From assembly GCF_024347615.1 (NCBI RefSeq), contig NZ_AP025508.1, positions 2,666,001-2,730,000 on the forward strand: a stretch of 64,000 bases of DNA, given 5' to 3'. Each line of letters opens with the position of its first letter. The stretch's first letter is position 1. Positions 9,760 to 19,548 of this stretch are shown here, piece after piece. Origin of the DNA: Vibrio splendidus. Its GTDB lineage: Bacteria; Pseudomonadota; Gammaproteobacteria; Enterobacterales; Vibrionaceae. The translations under genes were made by a program, and so were the position numbers. The notes beneath the pieces were generated by a model. That model did not search any database. It saw only the letters and a list, made by a program, of their open reading frames with translations, and was not told the DNA's origin.

Positions 9760-10634
9760 GAGTTTAGTTGTCCTTGAAGGCTACGAGTAACGGTTCCAAT
9801 GTTGAATTGGGTATCACTAATACGGGTAACTGGGGCAACCCCTAAGATGGAGTTGGTCATGAAAATCTCATCAGCTTGCATGAGTTGAGATAAGCAGTAG
9901 TCACTAATTGTAACGGAAAGTTCAGCTTGATTCAGCGCGGTTAACACTTGCTTACGCATAACCCCCGCCACACCACTTTGCGTGAGTTGAGGTGTATATA
10001 TCATCTGACCTTTGCGCCAAAACAGATTAGCCATGGTGGTTTCAATCACATTGCCCGAGATATCAAGAACTACACCATCAGCTTCATCGGCCTGATCCAT
10101 TTCATCTTTCATCAAGATCTGCTCAAGACGATTATTGTGCTTATGACCTGCGAGCAATGGGCTCAAACCTAGTGCTTGTTGGCAGATACCGAGTTCTACA
10201 CCAGAATCTTGCCACGCTGAATAATGACTAGGGAAATCAAATGTACTGATGGTTATCGTTGGCTTGGCGATATTCTTGGTACTGTAGCCACGACCGCCGG
10301 CCCCACGGCTAACGTGTAGCTTTATCCCAGCTTTTTGATTATGAGGCTTGTTTGTATCATGGAGGATCTTTGAACCATAAAGGCTCTTTGTTCCATGAAG
10401 ATCGTTATCTTGGATATGTTGAAGTGCATTATCGATCCAAAGGCTAACAACATCCCAATCAAGTGTTGGTATACGTAACGCTTTAAGGCATTCGTCGACA
10501 CGACATTGATGATCATAAAAATGCTGAACCTGACCCTCTTGGACAAGCATGGTGGTAAAACAACCATCCCCGTACTGGAACGAACGATCCAAGATATCGA
10601 CAGTTTGCTGGCTTTCTCCATCAACCCAAAACAT
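9756..10634 (-). CDS. pabC: Aminodeoxychorismate lyase
   Basis: A PLP-dependent class IV aminotransferase-fold enzyme that splits 4-amino-4-deoxychorismate into p-aminobenzoate and pyruvate, for folate. The 292-residue protein has RSFQYGDGCFTT near the N-terminus, a conserved Lys in GHKHNNRLEQ (about 160-170), and MTNSILGVAPV near the end. I set the start at 10634, because GGGG lies 7 bases upstream. The ATG at 10646 directly abuts the U-tract of a terminator-like hairpin and has no ribosome-binding site. It overlaps mltG. Confidence 0.9.
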   Translation of the reverse strand: MFWVDGESQQTVDILDRSFQYGDGCFTTMLVQEGQVQHFYDHQCRVDECLKALRIPTLDWDVVSLWIDNALQHIQDNDLHGTKSLYGSKILHDTNKPHNQKAGIKLHVSRGAGGRGYSTKNIAKPTITISTFDFPSHYSAWQDSGVELGICQQALGLSPLLAGHKHNNRLEQILMKDEMDQADEADGVVLDISGNVIETTMANLFWRKGQMIYTPQLTQSGVAGVMRKQVLTALNQAELSVTISDYCLSQLMQADEIFMTNSILGVAPVTRISDTQFNIGTVTRSLQGQLNS

Positions 10635-10646
10635 GTTTTTCCCCAT

Positions 10647-10684
10647 AAAAAGAAACGGCTCAATGCTAAAGCATCAAGCCGTTT
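10647..10684 (-). terminator. Terminator-like hairpin between fabF and pabC
   Basis: On the minus strand a 14-base arm AAACGGCTTGATGC pairs with GCATTGAGCCGTTT around a 4-base loop, with one or two mismatches, followed by CTTTTT. The T-run ends only 12 bases before the chosen pabC start, and the pabC ribosome-binding site begins just after it. It can end fabF transcripts or act as an attenuator for pabC-mltG-tmk-holB-tatD. Confidence 0.8.
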
Positions 10685-10738
10685 AAAAACAAGTCTAATT
10701 ATGACTATCTACGAATGTTTACATCTTTAATAAGATGA

Positions 10739-11983
10739 TTAAATCTTTTTGAAGATCAAACAGCCGTTTGTACCACCGAAACCGAATGAGTTACATGCAG
10801 CATATTCCATACCGCTAACTTTACGCGCAGTGTGGGGTACTAAGTCAATATCTAAGCCTTCTTCAGGATCATCTAAATTGATTGTTGGTGGAACAATTTG
10901 ATCAATTAGAGACATCGCTGTGATGATCGCTTCAGCAGAACCTGCAGCACCTAGAAGGTGGCCTGTCATTGATTTCGTAGAAGAAACCAAGACTTGCTTG
11001 CTGCCTGCTTCGCCAAGAGCACGCTTGATGCCCTTAACTTCCGCTACGTCACCTGCAGGAGTCGAGGTACCGTGCGCGTTAACATAACCGATTTGTTCAC
11101 CAGTAATGCCAGCATCACGCATAGCCGCTTCCATTGCTAGTGCACCACCAGAGCCATCTTCACTTGGAGATGTCATGTGGTAAGCGTCACCCGACATACC
11201 GAAGCCAACTAGCTCACAGTAAATCTTAGCGCCACGAGCTTTAGCATGCTCATACTCTTCAAGAACCATCATGCCTGCACCGTCACCAAGAACGAAGCCG
11301 TCACGGCCTTTGTCCCATGGACGAGAAGCTTTTTGAGGCTCATCGTTACGAGTAGACAGTGCTTTAGCCGCACCAAAACCGCCCATACCTAGTGGTGTAG
11401 ATGCTTTTTCAGCACCACCCGCTAGCATTGCGTCAGCATCGCCGTATGCAATCATACGAGCCGCGTGGCCAATGTTATGTAGGCCAGTCGTACATGCTGT
11501 AGAGATCGCGATGTTTGGACCGCGTAGGCCACGCATGATAGACATGTGACCCGCAATCATATTCACGATCGTCGACGGTACGAAGAACGGGCTGATTTTA
11601 CGAGGGCCTTTTTCAGTTAGAGCCTTGTGACCGGCTTCGATCAAACCAAGACCACCAATACCAGAACCGATAGCAACGCCTACACGAGGAGCGTTTTCTT
11701 CAGTAATAGTTAGGGCTGAATCATCTAAAGCTTGAATACCTGCTGCGACGCCGTACTGGATGAACAAGTCCATCTTACGAGCATCTTTTTTAGTCATATA
11801 CTCTTCGCAGTTAAAGTCTTTAACTAGACCTGCAAAACGAGTTGAGAAATTGGTTGCATCAAAATGATCGATATTAACGATACCACTTTGACCAGCTAGC
11901 AGGGCTTTCCAAGAAGATTCTACAGTGTTGCCTACCGGCGACAACATACCCATGCCAGTGACAACTACACGACGCTTGGACAC
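10739..11983 (-). CDS. fabF: 3-oxoacyl-ACP synthase II
   Basis: Condenses malonyl-ACP with acyl-ACP during fatty-acid elongation. FabF also elongates palmitoleate to cis-vaccenate, in E. coli in response to cold. The 414-residue protein has the Cys-His-His triad of KAS I/II enzymes: STACTTG (Cys about 164), [11 protein letters not shown] (His about 304) and [14 protein letters not shown] (His about 341), plus the C-terminal NSFGFGGTN loop. It follows acpP by about 90 bases and is the last fab gene before a terminator-like hairpin. Confidence 0.96.
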   Translation of the reverse strand: MSKRRVVVTGMGMLSPVGNTVESSWKALLAGQSGIVNIDHFDATNFSTRFAGLVKDFNCEEYMTKKDARKMDLFIQYGVAAGIQALDDSALTITEENAPRVGVAIGSGIGGLGLIEAGHKALTEKGPRKISPFFVPSTIVNMIAGHMSIMRGLRGPNIAISTACTTGLHNIGHAARMIAYGDADAMLAGGAEKASTPLGMGGFGAAKALSTRNDEPQKASRPWDKGRDGFVLGDGAGMMVLEEYEHAKARGAKIYCELVGFGMSGDAYHMTSPSEDGSGGALAMEAAMRDAGITGEQIGYVNAHGTSTPAGDVAEVKGIKRALGEAGSKQVLVSSTKSMTGHLLGAAGSAEAIITAMSLIDQIVPPTINLDDPEEGLDIDLVPHTARKVSGMEYAACNSFGFGGTNGCLIFKKI

Positions 11984-12076
11984 GATATTACACTCCGGGG
12001 ATTGAGGTGATTTAAGATGAGGATAGATGAGTTAGATAAAACACAGGCGGTCAAGGTGACCGCCTGGGAGAGATTA

Positions 12077-12310
12077 TTACTGAGCGCTAGTTACGTAATC
12101 GATAGCAGCTTGAACAGTAGTAATTTTCTCAGCTTCGTCATCTGGGATTTCAGTGTCGAATTCTTCTTCTAGAGCCATTACTAGCTCAACTGTGTCTAGA
12201 GAATCTGCACCTAGGTCATCAACGAAAGAAGCTTCGTTTTTAACTTCAGCTTCGTCTACACCTAGCTGTTCAACAATGATTTTCTTTACGCGTTCTTCGA
12301 GGTTGCTCAT
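12077..12310 (-). CDS. acpP: Acyl carrier protein
   Basis: The carrier of growing fatty acyl chains as phosphopantetheine thioesters. It is a 77-residue acidic four-helix protein with the attachment Ser in [14 protein letters not shown] (about residue 37). Only the conserved stretch around that serine and the acidic helix II ([16 protein letters not shown]) are needed to name it. Spacing of 166 bases to fabG leaves room for its own promoter, as in E. coli where acpP is expressed in excess. Confidence 0.97.
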   Translation of the reverse strand: MSNLEERVKKIIVEQLGVDEAEVKNEASFVDDLGADSLDTVELVMALEEEFDTEIPDDEAEKITTVQAAIDYVTSAQ

Positions 12311-12476
12311 TTTTTCTTTTCCTTTACAGAGTTCGCTTTATGCGATGTTTTCCGTAGTTTATTCAATCTATTGAAAGTTGCAAGGTCAACTTTTCTGGTC
12401 AAACCACAATTTTCACGATTTTAACCGAAATTACGTATGATCTTGACTTAAATCATGCACAAATGTTGCACATAAT

Positions 12477-13211
12477 TTACACCATGTACATACCGCCATT
12501 GACGTGAAGTGTTTCACCTGTGATATAAGCTGCCGCAGGTGACGCCAAAAATACCACAGCTTCAGCGATTTCGCGAGGGTCACCTAGTCGACCTGCTGGT
12601 ACATTCGCCAAAGTTGCTGCACGTTGGTCATCATTTAGCGCTTTAGTCATGTCTGTTTCGATGAAACCTGGCGCTACAGTGTTCACTGTAATACCACGAG
12701 ACGCAACTTCACGAGCCATTGATTTAGTGAAACCAATCACACCAGCTTTTGCTGCTGCGTAGTTAGCTTGACCAGCGTTACCCATAGTACCTACTACAGA
12801 ACCAACGTTTACGATACGGCCTTGACGCTTCTTCATCATGCCACGCAATACAGCTTTAGACATGCGGAAGATAGGCGTTAGGTTAGTATCAATGATGTCA
12901 TTCCATTCATCGTCTTTCATACGCATGAGAAGGTTATCACGAGTGATACCTGCGTTGTTAACCAGAATGTCAATCGCACCGAATTCATCGTTGATGGTTT
13001 TCAGTGTAGCAGCAATTGAGTCAACATCAGTGACATTAAGAGCAAGACCTTTACCGTTCTCACCAAGGTACTCGCTGATTGCAGCAGCGCCGCCTTCAGA
13101 CGTAGCAGTACCGATAACTTTAGCACCACGCTCAACTAAAAGCTCAGCGATTGCACGACCGATGCCACGGCTTGCGCCTGTAACTAGTGCAACTTTGCCT
13201 TCTAAATTCAT
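12477..13211 (-). CDS. fabG: 3-oxoacyl-ACP reductase
   Basis: An NADPH-dependent short-chain dehydrogenase that reduces 3-oxoacyl-ACP in each elongation cycle. The 244-residue protein, the same length as E. coli FabG, has the nucleotide motif TGASRGIG (about 12-19), NNAG (about 86), the catalytic Ser in NVGSVVG (about 138), and YAAAK (Tyr 151, Lys 155). Two adjacent ATGs exist; the second (13211) fits the family start MNLEGK and has better spacing from AGAGAAG. It lies 25 bases after fabD. Confidence 0.96.
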   Translation of the reverse strand: MNLEGKVALVTGASRGIGRAIAELLVERGAKVIGTATSEGGAAAISEYLGENGKGLALNVTDVDSIAATLKTINDEFGAIDILVNNAGITRDNLLMRMKDDEWNDIIDTNLTPIFRMSKAVLRGMMKKRQGRIVNVGSVVGTMGNAGQANYAAAKAGVIGFTKSMAREVASRGITVNTVAPGFIETDMTKALNDDQRAATLANVPAGRLGDPREIAEAVVFLASPAAAYITGETLHVNGGMYMV

Positions 13212-13236
13212 CATAACTTCTCTATTAATTGGTTAT

Positions 13237-14160
13237 TTACTTAGCAGCGTCTAGTGATGCAGTGTCATTAACTGCAGCAGCTGTCATAGTTTTAACAATA
13301 CGTTTTGTTAGACCAGTAAGAACCTTACCTGGGCCTAATTCTAGTAGCTTTTCAACGCCTTGCTCATTCATCGCTTGTACACCTTCAGTCCAACGAACTG
13401 GGCTGTATAGCTGACGAACAAGTGCGCTTTTGATTTTTGCAGGGTCTGTTTCAGCAATAACATCGACGTTATTGATAACAGGCAGTGCCGGTGTGTTGAA
13501 CTCTAGAGCTTCTAGAGCAACCGCTAGCTTGTCTGCTGCAGGCTTCATAAGGGCACAGTGAGACGGCACAGATACAGGTAAAGGAAGAGCACGTTTAGCG
13601 CCTGCTTCTTTACATAGTGCACCAGCACGCTCTACTGCTGCTTTGTTACCCGCGATAACAACTTGGCCTGGTGAATTGAAGTTAACTGGAGACACAACTT
13701 CGTCTTGTGCCGCTTCTTCACACGCTTTAGCAATCGCTTCATCATCTAGACCGATGATTGCGTACATTGCACCAACACCCGCAGGAACCGCTTCTTGCAT
13801 CAGTTGACCACGTAGCTCAACCAGCTTGATCGCTTCTTTAAAGTCGATAACACCCGCACACACTAGTGCAGAGTATTCGCCTAGGCTGTGGCCTGCTAGG
13901 TTTGCAGGTTGCTCTAGACCAAGCTCTTGCCATACGCGCCAGATTGCAACAGACGCAGTGAGTAGAGCCGGTTGAGTACGGAAAGTTTCATTTAGATTTT
14001 CTACTGGACCATCTTGAACCAATGCCCATAGATCGTAACCAAGTGCTTCTGAAGCTTCAGCAAATGTCTTTTTAACAACATCATACTGTTCGCCTAGGTC
14101 AGCAAGCATACCGATAGCTTGAGAGCCTTGGCCTGGGAATACGATAGCAAATTTGCTCAT
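13237..14160 (-). CDS. fabD: Malonyl-CoA:ACP transacylase
   Basis: Moves malonyl from CoA to ACP, supplying extender units. The 307-residue protein has FPGQGSQ at residues 9-15, the nucleophile motif GHSLGEYSAL (Ser about 92), a conserved Arg in LRGQLMQ (about 117) and the His in VPSHCALM (about 201). It sits between fabH and fabG, as in E. coli. Confidence 0.96.
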   Translation of the reverse strand: MSKFAIVFPGQGSQAIGMLADLGEQYDVVKKTFAEASEALGYDLWALVQDGPVENLNETFRTQPALLTASVAIWRVWQELGLEQPANLAGHSLGEYSALVCAGVIDFKEAIKLVELRGQLMQEAVPAGVGAMYAIIGLDDEAIAKACEEAAQDEVVSPVNFNSPGQVVIAGNKAAVERAGALCKEAGAKRALPLPVSVPSHCALMKPAADKLAVALEALEFNTPALPVINNVDVIAETDPAKIKSALVRQLYSPVRWTEGVQAMNEQGVEKLLELGPGKVLTGLTKRIVKTMTAAAVNDTASLDAAK

Positions 14161-14240
14161 TGTAATTTTCCTTTAAGCAAAGCAAAAAATTGAATAAGGC
14201 ACATAAGTTATGTGCCTTGTTTGTTGATTATCGCTTGGGG

Positions 14241-15191
14241 TTAGAATTTAACTAACGCAGAACCCCAAGTGAAGCCGCCGCCAAATGCTTCGAGTAGAAG
14301 CGTTTGACCACGTTTAATTCGCCCGTCGCGAACAGCCTCATCAAGGGCCGTTGGTACGGTAGCTGCCGACGTATTGCCGTGCTTATCAAGAGTAATCACA
14401 ACTTGATCAAGCGACATCGTCAGCTTTTTAGCGGTTGCCGAGATAATACGGTAATTCGCTTGGTGTGGAACTAACCAATCAAGCTCTGACTTATCCATAT
14501 TGTTCGCCGCTAATGTGTCTTTAACTAGCTTAGAAAGCTGAGTTACCGCCACTTTAAATACTTCGTTGCCCGCCATGTGCAGCCATTTGTCTGCATCACC
14601 GCCACGCTCTGGAACTTCTAAGCTTAGAAGCTCACCATATTTACCATCAGAGTAAATGTGAGTAGACAAAATACCTGGCTCTTCGCTTGCGCCTACAACC
14701 ACCGCGCCTGCAGCATCACCAAATAAGATGATAGTAGAGCGGTCAGTCGGATCACAGGTTTTTGACAGTGCATCCGCACCGATTACCAAAACGTTTTTAC
14801 ACATACCAGTCTTGATATGTTGATCAGCAACAGACAGTGCATAGACAAAGCCAGAACACGCCGCAGCTAAATCAAACGCAGGGCAGCCTTTGATACCAAG
14901 CTTACCTTGTACCTGACATGCCGAAGACGGGAATGTATGGCTACTGCTGGTTGTCGCAACGATGATTAAATCAATATCTTCTTTGTCGATACCTGCCATC
15001 TCAATGGCATTCTCAGCAGCGTAAAACGCCATATCCGCAACGGTTTCGTTTTCCGCTGAAATACGACGCTCTTTAATACCTGTTCTAGCAACGATCCACT
15101 CATCGCTAGTCTCTACCATTTTCTCTAAGTCTGCGTTAGTACGCACCTGAGATGGCAAGTAGCTGCCAGTACCTAAAATTTTGCTATACAT
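14241..15191 (-). CDS. fabH: 3-oxoacyl-ACP synthase III
   Basis: Starts fatty-acid synthesis by condensing acetyl-CoA with malonyl-ACP. The 316-residue protein has the Cys-His-Asn triad: [11 protein letters not shown] (Cys about 112), VPHQANYRI (His about 243) and [10 protein letters not shown] (Asn about 273), with C-terminal GGGFTWGS. It lies 5 bases after plsX and 80 bases before fabD. Confidence 0.96.
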   Translation of the reverse strand: MYSKILGTGSYLPSQVRTNADLEKMVETSDEWIVARTGIKERRISAENETVADMAFYAAENAIEMAGIDKEDIDLIIVATTSSSHTFPSSACQVQGKLGIKGCPAFDLAAACSGFVYALSVADQHIKTGMCKNVLVIGADALSKTCDPTDRSTIILFGDAAGAVVVGASEEPGILSTHIYSDGKYGELLSLEVPERGGDADKWLHMAGNEVFKVAVTQLSKLVKDTLAANNMDKSELDWLVPHQANYRIISATAKKLTMSLDQVVITLDKHGNTSAATVPTALDEAVRDGRIKRGQTLLLEAFGGGFTWGSALVKF

Positions 15192-15196
15192 GAAGA

Positions 15197-16222
15197 CTAA
15201 TAATGCCTCTCGAGTAAAACCGCTTCCAAACGATCGCTAATGCGGCTGGGGACTTGTCGTTTGACCTCGTGTACTGCTTCACCAATCGCGTTGACGACTG
15301 CAGACACATCAGCACTTCCATGACTTTTAATGACAATGCCGCGCAATCCTAACAAACTTGCGCCGTTATACTGGTCGGGGTTCAAGGTTTTTAATTCAGT
15401 AAATAGCTCAGAAAACAACATTCTGGCGATCCAACCCTTTATTGTTGAAGCCATCATGCGCGTTTTTAGCTTATCAATAAAGAGCTGAGCCGTACCTTCG
15501 CACGTTTTTAAGCAGACATTGCCCACAAAACCATCACATACGACGACATCAGCAGCATCTTGAAGTAATTGATTACCTTCAATATAGCCTATGAAGTTCA
15601 CAGACTGAGTATTAGACAACATTTCCGCGCATCGTTTCACAAGGTCATTGCCTTTGATTTCTTCTGCACCGATATTCAAGATAGCGACACGTGGAGCGCG
15701 ACCTAAATGTTGTTCTGCCAATGCACTGCCCATTACAGCAAACTGAAACAGTGAATCTGCGTCACTAGAAACGTTCGCTCCTAAATCAAGCATCCATGTA
15801 CGATTGCCAGAAGCAGTAGGCAAAGCTGAAACCAATGCAGGCCTATCAATACCGGGAAGGAGTTTAAGTCTGAAACGAGATAACGCCATCAGTGCACCAG
15901 TGTTACCACCACTCACACAAGCATCAGCCTGTGATTCGGCAACCAGATCGATAGCAGCACGCATAGAACTACCTTGACTATTACGTAAGGCTAGTGAAGG
16001 TTTTTCAGAATTGGAAATGACTCGATCACAATGCTGGATACTCAAACGAGAATCAGGCATTCGACCTAATGAAGATAATTGAGATGTGATCGCATTTCGA
16101 TCACCTATGAGAATGACTTTTAGCTCTGGGAAATACGACAGTGCCTGCACGGCGGCAGGCACTGTTACACGAGGACCGAAGTCCCCGCCCATTGCATCAA
16201 GCGCAACGGTTAGATTTTGCAA
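15197..16222 (-). CDS. plsX: Phosphate acyltransferase
   Basis: Makes acyl-phosphate from acyl-ACP as substrate for PlsY, linking fatty-acid to phospholipid synthesis at the membrane surface. The 341-residue protein has the N-terminal [11 protein letters not shown] motif, [11 protein letters not shown] (about 106), DLGANV (about 146), and [16 protein letters not shown] (about 227). It follows rpmF by 9 bases, the usual gammaproteobacterial order, so membrane and ribosome supply share a transcript. Confidence 0.95.
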   Translation of the reverse strand: MQNLTVALDAMGGDFGPRVTVPAAVQALSYFPELKVILIGDRNAITSQLSSLGRMPDSRLSIQHCDRVISNSEKPSLALRNSQGSSMRAAIDLVAESQADACVSGGNTGALMALSRFRLKLLPGIDRPALVSALPTASGNRTWMLDLGANVSSDADSLFQFAVMGSALAEQHLGRAPRVAILNIGAEEIKGNDLVKRCAEMLSNTQSVNFIGYIEGNQLLQDAADVVVCDGFVGNVCLKTCEGTAQLFIDKLKTRMMASTIKGWIARMLFSELFTELKTLNPDQYNGASLLGLRGIVIKSHGSADVSAVVNAIGEAVHEVKRQVPSRISDRLEAVLLERHY

Positions 16223-16231
16223 AGGTCAACC

Positions 16232-16402
16232 TTACTTGTTGATAACCTTTTTGCCGCGGTAGAAACCTTCGGCAGTCACGTTGTGACGTAGGTGAGTTTC
16301 ACCTGAAGTTGCGTCTACAGAAAGTGCAGCTGTAGTTAGCGCATCGTGTGAACGACGCATGCCACGCATTGAACGTGATTTCTTGCTCTTTTGTACGGCC
16401 AT
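16232..16402 (-). CDS. rpmF: Ribosomal protein bL32
   Basis: A component of the large ribosomal subunit: 56 residues, start [20 protein letters not shown], rich in Lys and Arg, ending GKKVINK. It has no CxxC zinc motif, so it is the zinc-independent form of L32. It lies between yceD (about 45 bases upstream) and plsX. Confidence 0.96.
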   Translation of the reverse strand: MAVQKSKKSRSMRGMRRSHDALTTAALSVDATSGETHLRHNVTAEGFYRGKKVINK

Positions 16403-16446
16403 TGACCCTACTCCTATGTAAATTCTTAAAGATACTTACTAATAAG

Positions 16447-16974
16447 TTACTTCTTTAAGTTTTTTAAAACATCAAATGGATTCGGCTTTTTATCTTCCTC
16501 AATTTCTTCAGGAAGTTCACCAAACACCAAGTTATTTGAGTTAACGCTACATTTCGCATCGTCGTGCATTGCTATTTGTGGCAATCCAAGGATGAACTCG
16601 TCTTCAACTAATTGAATCAGGTCTAACTCACCGTACTCGTTCAGATCTACCAAATCGTACTCTTCCGGTGCTTCCTCTTCACTTTTCTCGCTGTAAACAG
16701 GAGTATAAGTAAATTGGACATCGCACTCATGTGCGAAAACCTCATTACAACGTTGACACTCTAAATCGACTTCGACGTTAGCTTTACCAGAGATAACGAC
16801 TAATCGTTGTTCATCAAGCCCAAATGACATTGAGACTTGCGCGTCACGTTTTACGCCTTCAGTTGTTTCAGTTAAACGCTTCAAAAGACTGACTTGAATG
16901 ATACCATCCATATCGAGTCGTTTTTGAGCCGTTCTTGCCGGATCAACTGTACGCGGTATTTTTTCCTTTTGCAT
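16447..16974 (-). CDS. yceD: YceD/DUF177 protein for 23S rRNA accumulation
   Basis: A 175-residue DUF177 protein, located upstream of rpmF as in most bacteria. The E. coli member is linked to 23S rRNA accumulation and the plant homologue to rRNA processing; the biochemistry is unknown. The recognisable features are a CQRC pair (about 89), VDLNEYGELDLIQLVEDEFIL (about 127, shown only as a family landmark), a single downstream Cys, and the C-terminal NPFDVLKNLK. It heads the rpmF-plsX-fab run and is divergent from maf-2. Confidence 0.9.
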   Translation of the reverse strand: MQKEKIPRTVDPARTAQKRLDMDGIIQVSLLKRLTETTEGVKRDAQVSMSFGLDEQRLVVISGKANVEVDLECQRCNEVFAHECDVQFTYTPVYSEKSEEEAPEEYDLVDLNEYGELDLIQLVEDEFILGLPQIAMHDDAKCSVNSNNLVFGELPEEIEEDKKPNPFDVLKNLKK

Positions 16975-17070
16975 AGGGCGCGAATCTTATCTTCCAAATC
17001 GTGTTTAGTCAAAGGAAATGGCAAAAAAAATGTACTTTCCTACCTTTCCTGTTCAGAGCATTATGAATAG

Positions 17071-17092
17071 CAGGATAAGTTACGTTATCCTG
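17071..17092. promoter_or_regulatory. Palindrome in the yceD/maf-2 divergent spacer
   Basis: CAGGATAA and TTATCCTG form perfect 8-base arms around a 6-base spacer, 31 bases before the maf-2 start. A second partial match (GTTCAG, CTGAAC) flanks it. It could be an operator for the divergent promoters or a hairpin in the maf-2 leader. No regulator can be named. Confidence 0.45.
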
Positions 17093-17123
17093 AACTAAAT
17101 GCTTACACGAATTGTAAATTAAA

Positions 17124-17705
17124 ATGAGAAATTACCAACTAGTTTTAGCTTCTACATCTCCATTTAGGCAAGAGATCCTCAAAAAACTACAGTTAGACTT
17201 TGTCACAGCGAAGCCTGACTGCAATGAAACACCACTTCCAGAAGAGACACCTCAACAGTTAGTGATGCGTCTTGCCGAGACAAAAGCCAAGTCTTGTACT
17301 GTCGAACAACCAAGCCTAGTGATTGGTTCCGATCAAGTGTGTGTGATTGATGGAGAAATCATTGGTAAACCACACACTCGTGAAAAAGCGATTGAGCAGC
17401 TATCTCGCCAAAGCGGCAAAAGTATCACTTTCTATACTGGGATAAGCGTATGGAATAGTGAAACCAATAAAGCCGACACTCGCTTAGATACTTTCGTCGT
17501 GCATTTCCGCGATTTAACTGAGCAACAGATCATTTCTTATGTTGAGAAAGAGCAGCCTTATTACTGTGCGGGCAGTTTTATGTGCGAAGGGTTAGGTATT
17601 GCATTATTTAAGCAAATGGAAGGTAAAGATCCGAATACCTTGATCGGTCTGCCTCTGATCGATCTGGTTGATATGTTAGAAGCGCAAGGAATGAATGTGT
17701 TGTAA
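17124..17705 (+). CDS. yceF: Maf-like nucleotide pyrophosphatase, YceF type
   Basis: A house-cleaning pyrophosphatase of the Maf family. YceF-type members hydrolyse 7-methyl-GTP. The 193-residue protein has the family start LASTSPFRQEIL (about 8), VIGSDQVCVIDGEIIGKP (about 68-85) with the metal-binding Asp, FYTGISVW (about 100) and GSFMCEGLGI (about 148). It is divergent from yceD, as in E. coli. The subtype comes from position and similarity, so substrate specificity is inferred. Confidence 0.88.
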   Translation: MRNYQLVLASTSPFRQEILKKLQLDFVTAKPDCNETPLPEETPQQLVMRLAETKAKSCTVEQPSLVIGSDQVCVIDGEIIGKPHTREKAIEQLSRQSGKSITFYTGISVWNSETNKADTRLDTFVVHFRDLTEQQIISYVEKEQPYYCAGSFMCEGLGIALFKQMEGKDPNTLIGLPLIDLVDMLEAQGMNVL

Positions 17706-17720
17706 CAGGGACTTACCACT

Positions 17721-17870
17721 CTGTTGGAGATTCCCTACTCCCTCCTTCGTCTGCTATGGAAGGACGAAGATAGCTACATTATCCAATCAGCTCATGATGT
17801 AGGACCTGACTTTAAAAAGTCGTCATCCTCAAGAGCGAGGAACGAGCGAGTTGGGGAGCTTCTACAACAG
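17721..17870. mobile_element. MITE-like repeat, family A, copy 1 (150 bp)
   Basis: A non-coding 150-bp element just after yceF. Its ends are inverted: CTGTTGGAGATTCCC at the left matches the complement of GGGGAGCTTCTACAACAG at the right with small gaps. Inside is a second palindrome, CTTCGTC and GACGAAG. It shares the right half GTCGTCATCCTC and the GAGCGAGGAA-like segment with the copy at 25826-25960, which lies in the opposite orientation. There is no transposase; it is likely a non-autonomous element or a REP-like sequence. Confidence 0.7.
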
Positions 17871-17880
17871 ATGAAAACAA

Positions 17881-17910
17881 AAAAGGTTGACGAATTTCGT
17901 CAACCTTTTT
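17881..17910. terminator. Bidirectional terminator between yceF and rluC
   Basis: AAAAGGTTGACG pairs perfectly with CGTCAACCTTTT around a short AATTT loop, with T-run on both strands. It serves yceF on one strand and rluC on the other. Confidence 0.85.
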
Positions 17911-17947
17911 GTTAGTAGATAGGTAAGGCTAGAAACAACTAACCCTT

Positions 17948-17982
<35 letters not shown>

Positions 17983-17985
17983 TTC

Positions 17986-18930
17986 TTAAAGCTTACGTAG
18001 ACCAGTGAGTGCTCTCTCTAGCCTTTTTTCCATTGGAGCCGAGATATCCATCTTCTCTTCGCTACCTGGGTGGGTAAACTTAATATTGGCAGCATGTAAG
18101 AACAAACGATTCAATCCTACTTTACCCGTGTAAGCATCAAAACGACGATCACCGTAACGGTCATCCCAAGCAATTGGGTGGCCAGTATACTGGGCGTGTA
18201 CTCGAATTTGGTGCGTACGGCCGGTAATTGGGCTTGCCTGAACTAACGTCGCATCTTGGAATTTTTCCAAAACCTTAAAACGAGTTTCAGAAGCCTTACC
18301 ATTCGGGTTAACGCGAACAATGCTGTTTACTTCATTTTTCAATAAAGGGGCATTAACCACTTTACAGCTGTTCTTCCATTCGCCCATCACTAAAGCGAAG
18401 TAGTATTTTTGAACCGTTTTTTCACGGAACTGTGCTTGAAGGTGTCTTAGCGCCGAGCGCTTCTTAGCAACAAGCAAAATGCCAGACGTATCTCTATCAA
18501 TACGGTGCACTAATTCAAGAAAACGAGCATCAGGGCGAAGTGCACGCAATGCTTCAATCGCGCCAAACTTTAGCCCACTACCACCATGAACAGCAGTGCC
18601 AGACGGTTTATTAAGAATCAGCATGTGATCATCTTCATAAATGATGCACTGTTCTAATTCAGAAACCTTATTGAGTTTCGTGCTTGGCACGTTCTCTTCT
18701 GTTTTCTCTTCAATAGTGACTGGCGGGATACGAACTAAATCACCTGCTTTTAGTTTGTATTCAGCCTTGATGCGTTTTTTGTTTACGCGGACTTCGCCTT
18801 TACGCACGATTCGGTAAATCATGCTTTTCGGGATGTTTTTTAATTGGTTGCGTAAGAAGTTATCAATACGCTGACCAGCCATATCTTCGTCAATGTCGAC
18901 AAATTGGACTTGGGTTCTAATTTCGCTCAT
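17986..18930 (-). CDS. rluC: 23S rRNA pseudouridine synthase C
   Basis: Converts uridines 955, 2504 and 2580 (E. coli numbering) of 23S rRNA to pseudouridine. The 314-residue protein has an N-terminal S4 RNA-binding domain (about 18-80), then an RluA-type catalytic domain with HRIDRDTSGILLVAK (catalytic Asp about 145) and GRTHQIRVH (about 242). It is divergent from rne, as in E. coli. Transcription ends at the shared terminator with yceF. Confidence 0.93.
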   Translation of the reverse strand: MSEIRTQVQFVDIDEDMAGQRIDNFLRNQLKNIPKSMIYRIVRKGEVRVNKKRIKAEYKLKAGDLVRIPPVTIEEKTEENVPSTKLNKVSELEQCIIYEDDHMLILNKPSGTAVHGGSGLKFGAIEALRALRPDARFLELVHRIDRDTSGILLVAKKRSALRHLQAQFREKTVQKYYFALVMGEWKNSCKVVNAPLLKNEVNSIVRVNPNGKASETRFKVLEKFQDATLVQASPITGRTHQIRVHAQYTGHPIAWDDRYGDRRFDAYTGKVGLNRLFLHAANIKFTHPGSEEKMDISAPMEKRLERALTGLRKL

Positions 18931-19320
18931 TGGGCCATTGTATCACTGTCACTTTTGATAATTGAGATTTTCTTAACCCTATTCTGAACTTATTTATCTA
19001 TAATCCCTGCCGATCTATCCCTAAAAGGTCATTGAAGTTCTATATTTCTTTGATTCTTCGAACAAAAAAGCACCAAGCTTCCTGCAAATTAAAATATCAA
19101 TTGATAAATTATTTATAGACAGTGAGTTAGAGCTATCAAAACCCAAACAAAAACTGTTTTTTTTACCGCATTACGACAAAGCAGATTGCTGTGTTTACCG
19201 ACCACTGCTATAGTTCACAGCTGCTATCAATGGATTGACTAATATTTAAACAGCTAACCATTCATAAGCAAGTAAATGAGTAGATGACTCAGATTAGACA
19301 GTGCTGCAATCGGCGTAAGA
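18931..19320. other. rluC-rne divergent promoter region
   Basis: AT-rich spacer that must hold the rluC promoter and the upstream promoters of rne. I see no gene. The conserved structured part of the rne leader follows it. Confidence 0.5.
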
Positions 19321-19321
19321 C

Positions 19322-19488
19322 ACGGTCAACTGAGTTCCTTATCGCTCTACTCACGTACACTCATGTTGAGTATTCACCGCCACATCGCGGATCATAGGCT
19401 AACTCCCTATGATGACTGACGTGCCCCAGAGCATCCCTACTCCAGCCGGGAGGCTGCACCGATAAAGCCATGGGATCTGGCACCATGA
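19322..19488 (+). promoter_or_regulatory. Structured rne 5' leader (rne5-type autoregulatory element)
   Basis: The rne 5' UTR of enterobacteria folds into hairpins that RNase E itself binds and cuts to set its own level. Here ATCATAGG (19391-19398) pairs with CCTATGAT (19406-19413), and GTGCC..AGA (19421-19430) pairs with TCTGGCAC (19476-19483), enclosing a further GC-rich hairpin. The position, length and GC-rich, ordered structure in an AT-rich spacer fit rne5. The family assignment is inference from memory. Confidence 0.6.
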
Positions 19489-19548
19489 GAAACGAATAAA
19501 GCGATAAGACCAATGATGAAAATAAGAAAAGACAATGAGAATTTCTAA

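Noticed and set aside
17724..17915. A 63-codon frame after yceF
   Set aside because: It lies inside the repeat element and terminator hairpin, has no ribosome-binding site and a translation with no family likeness.
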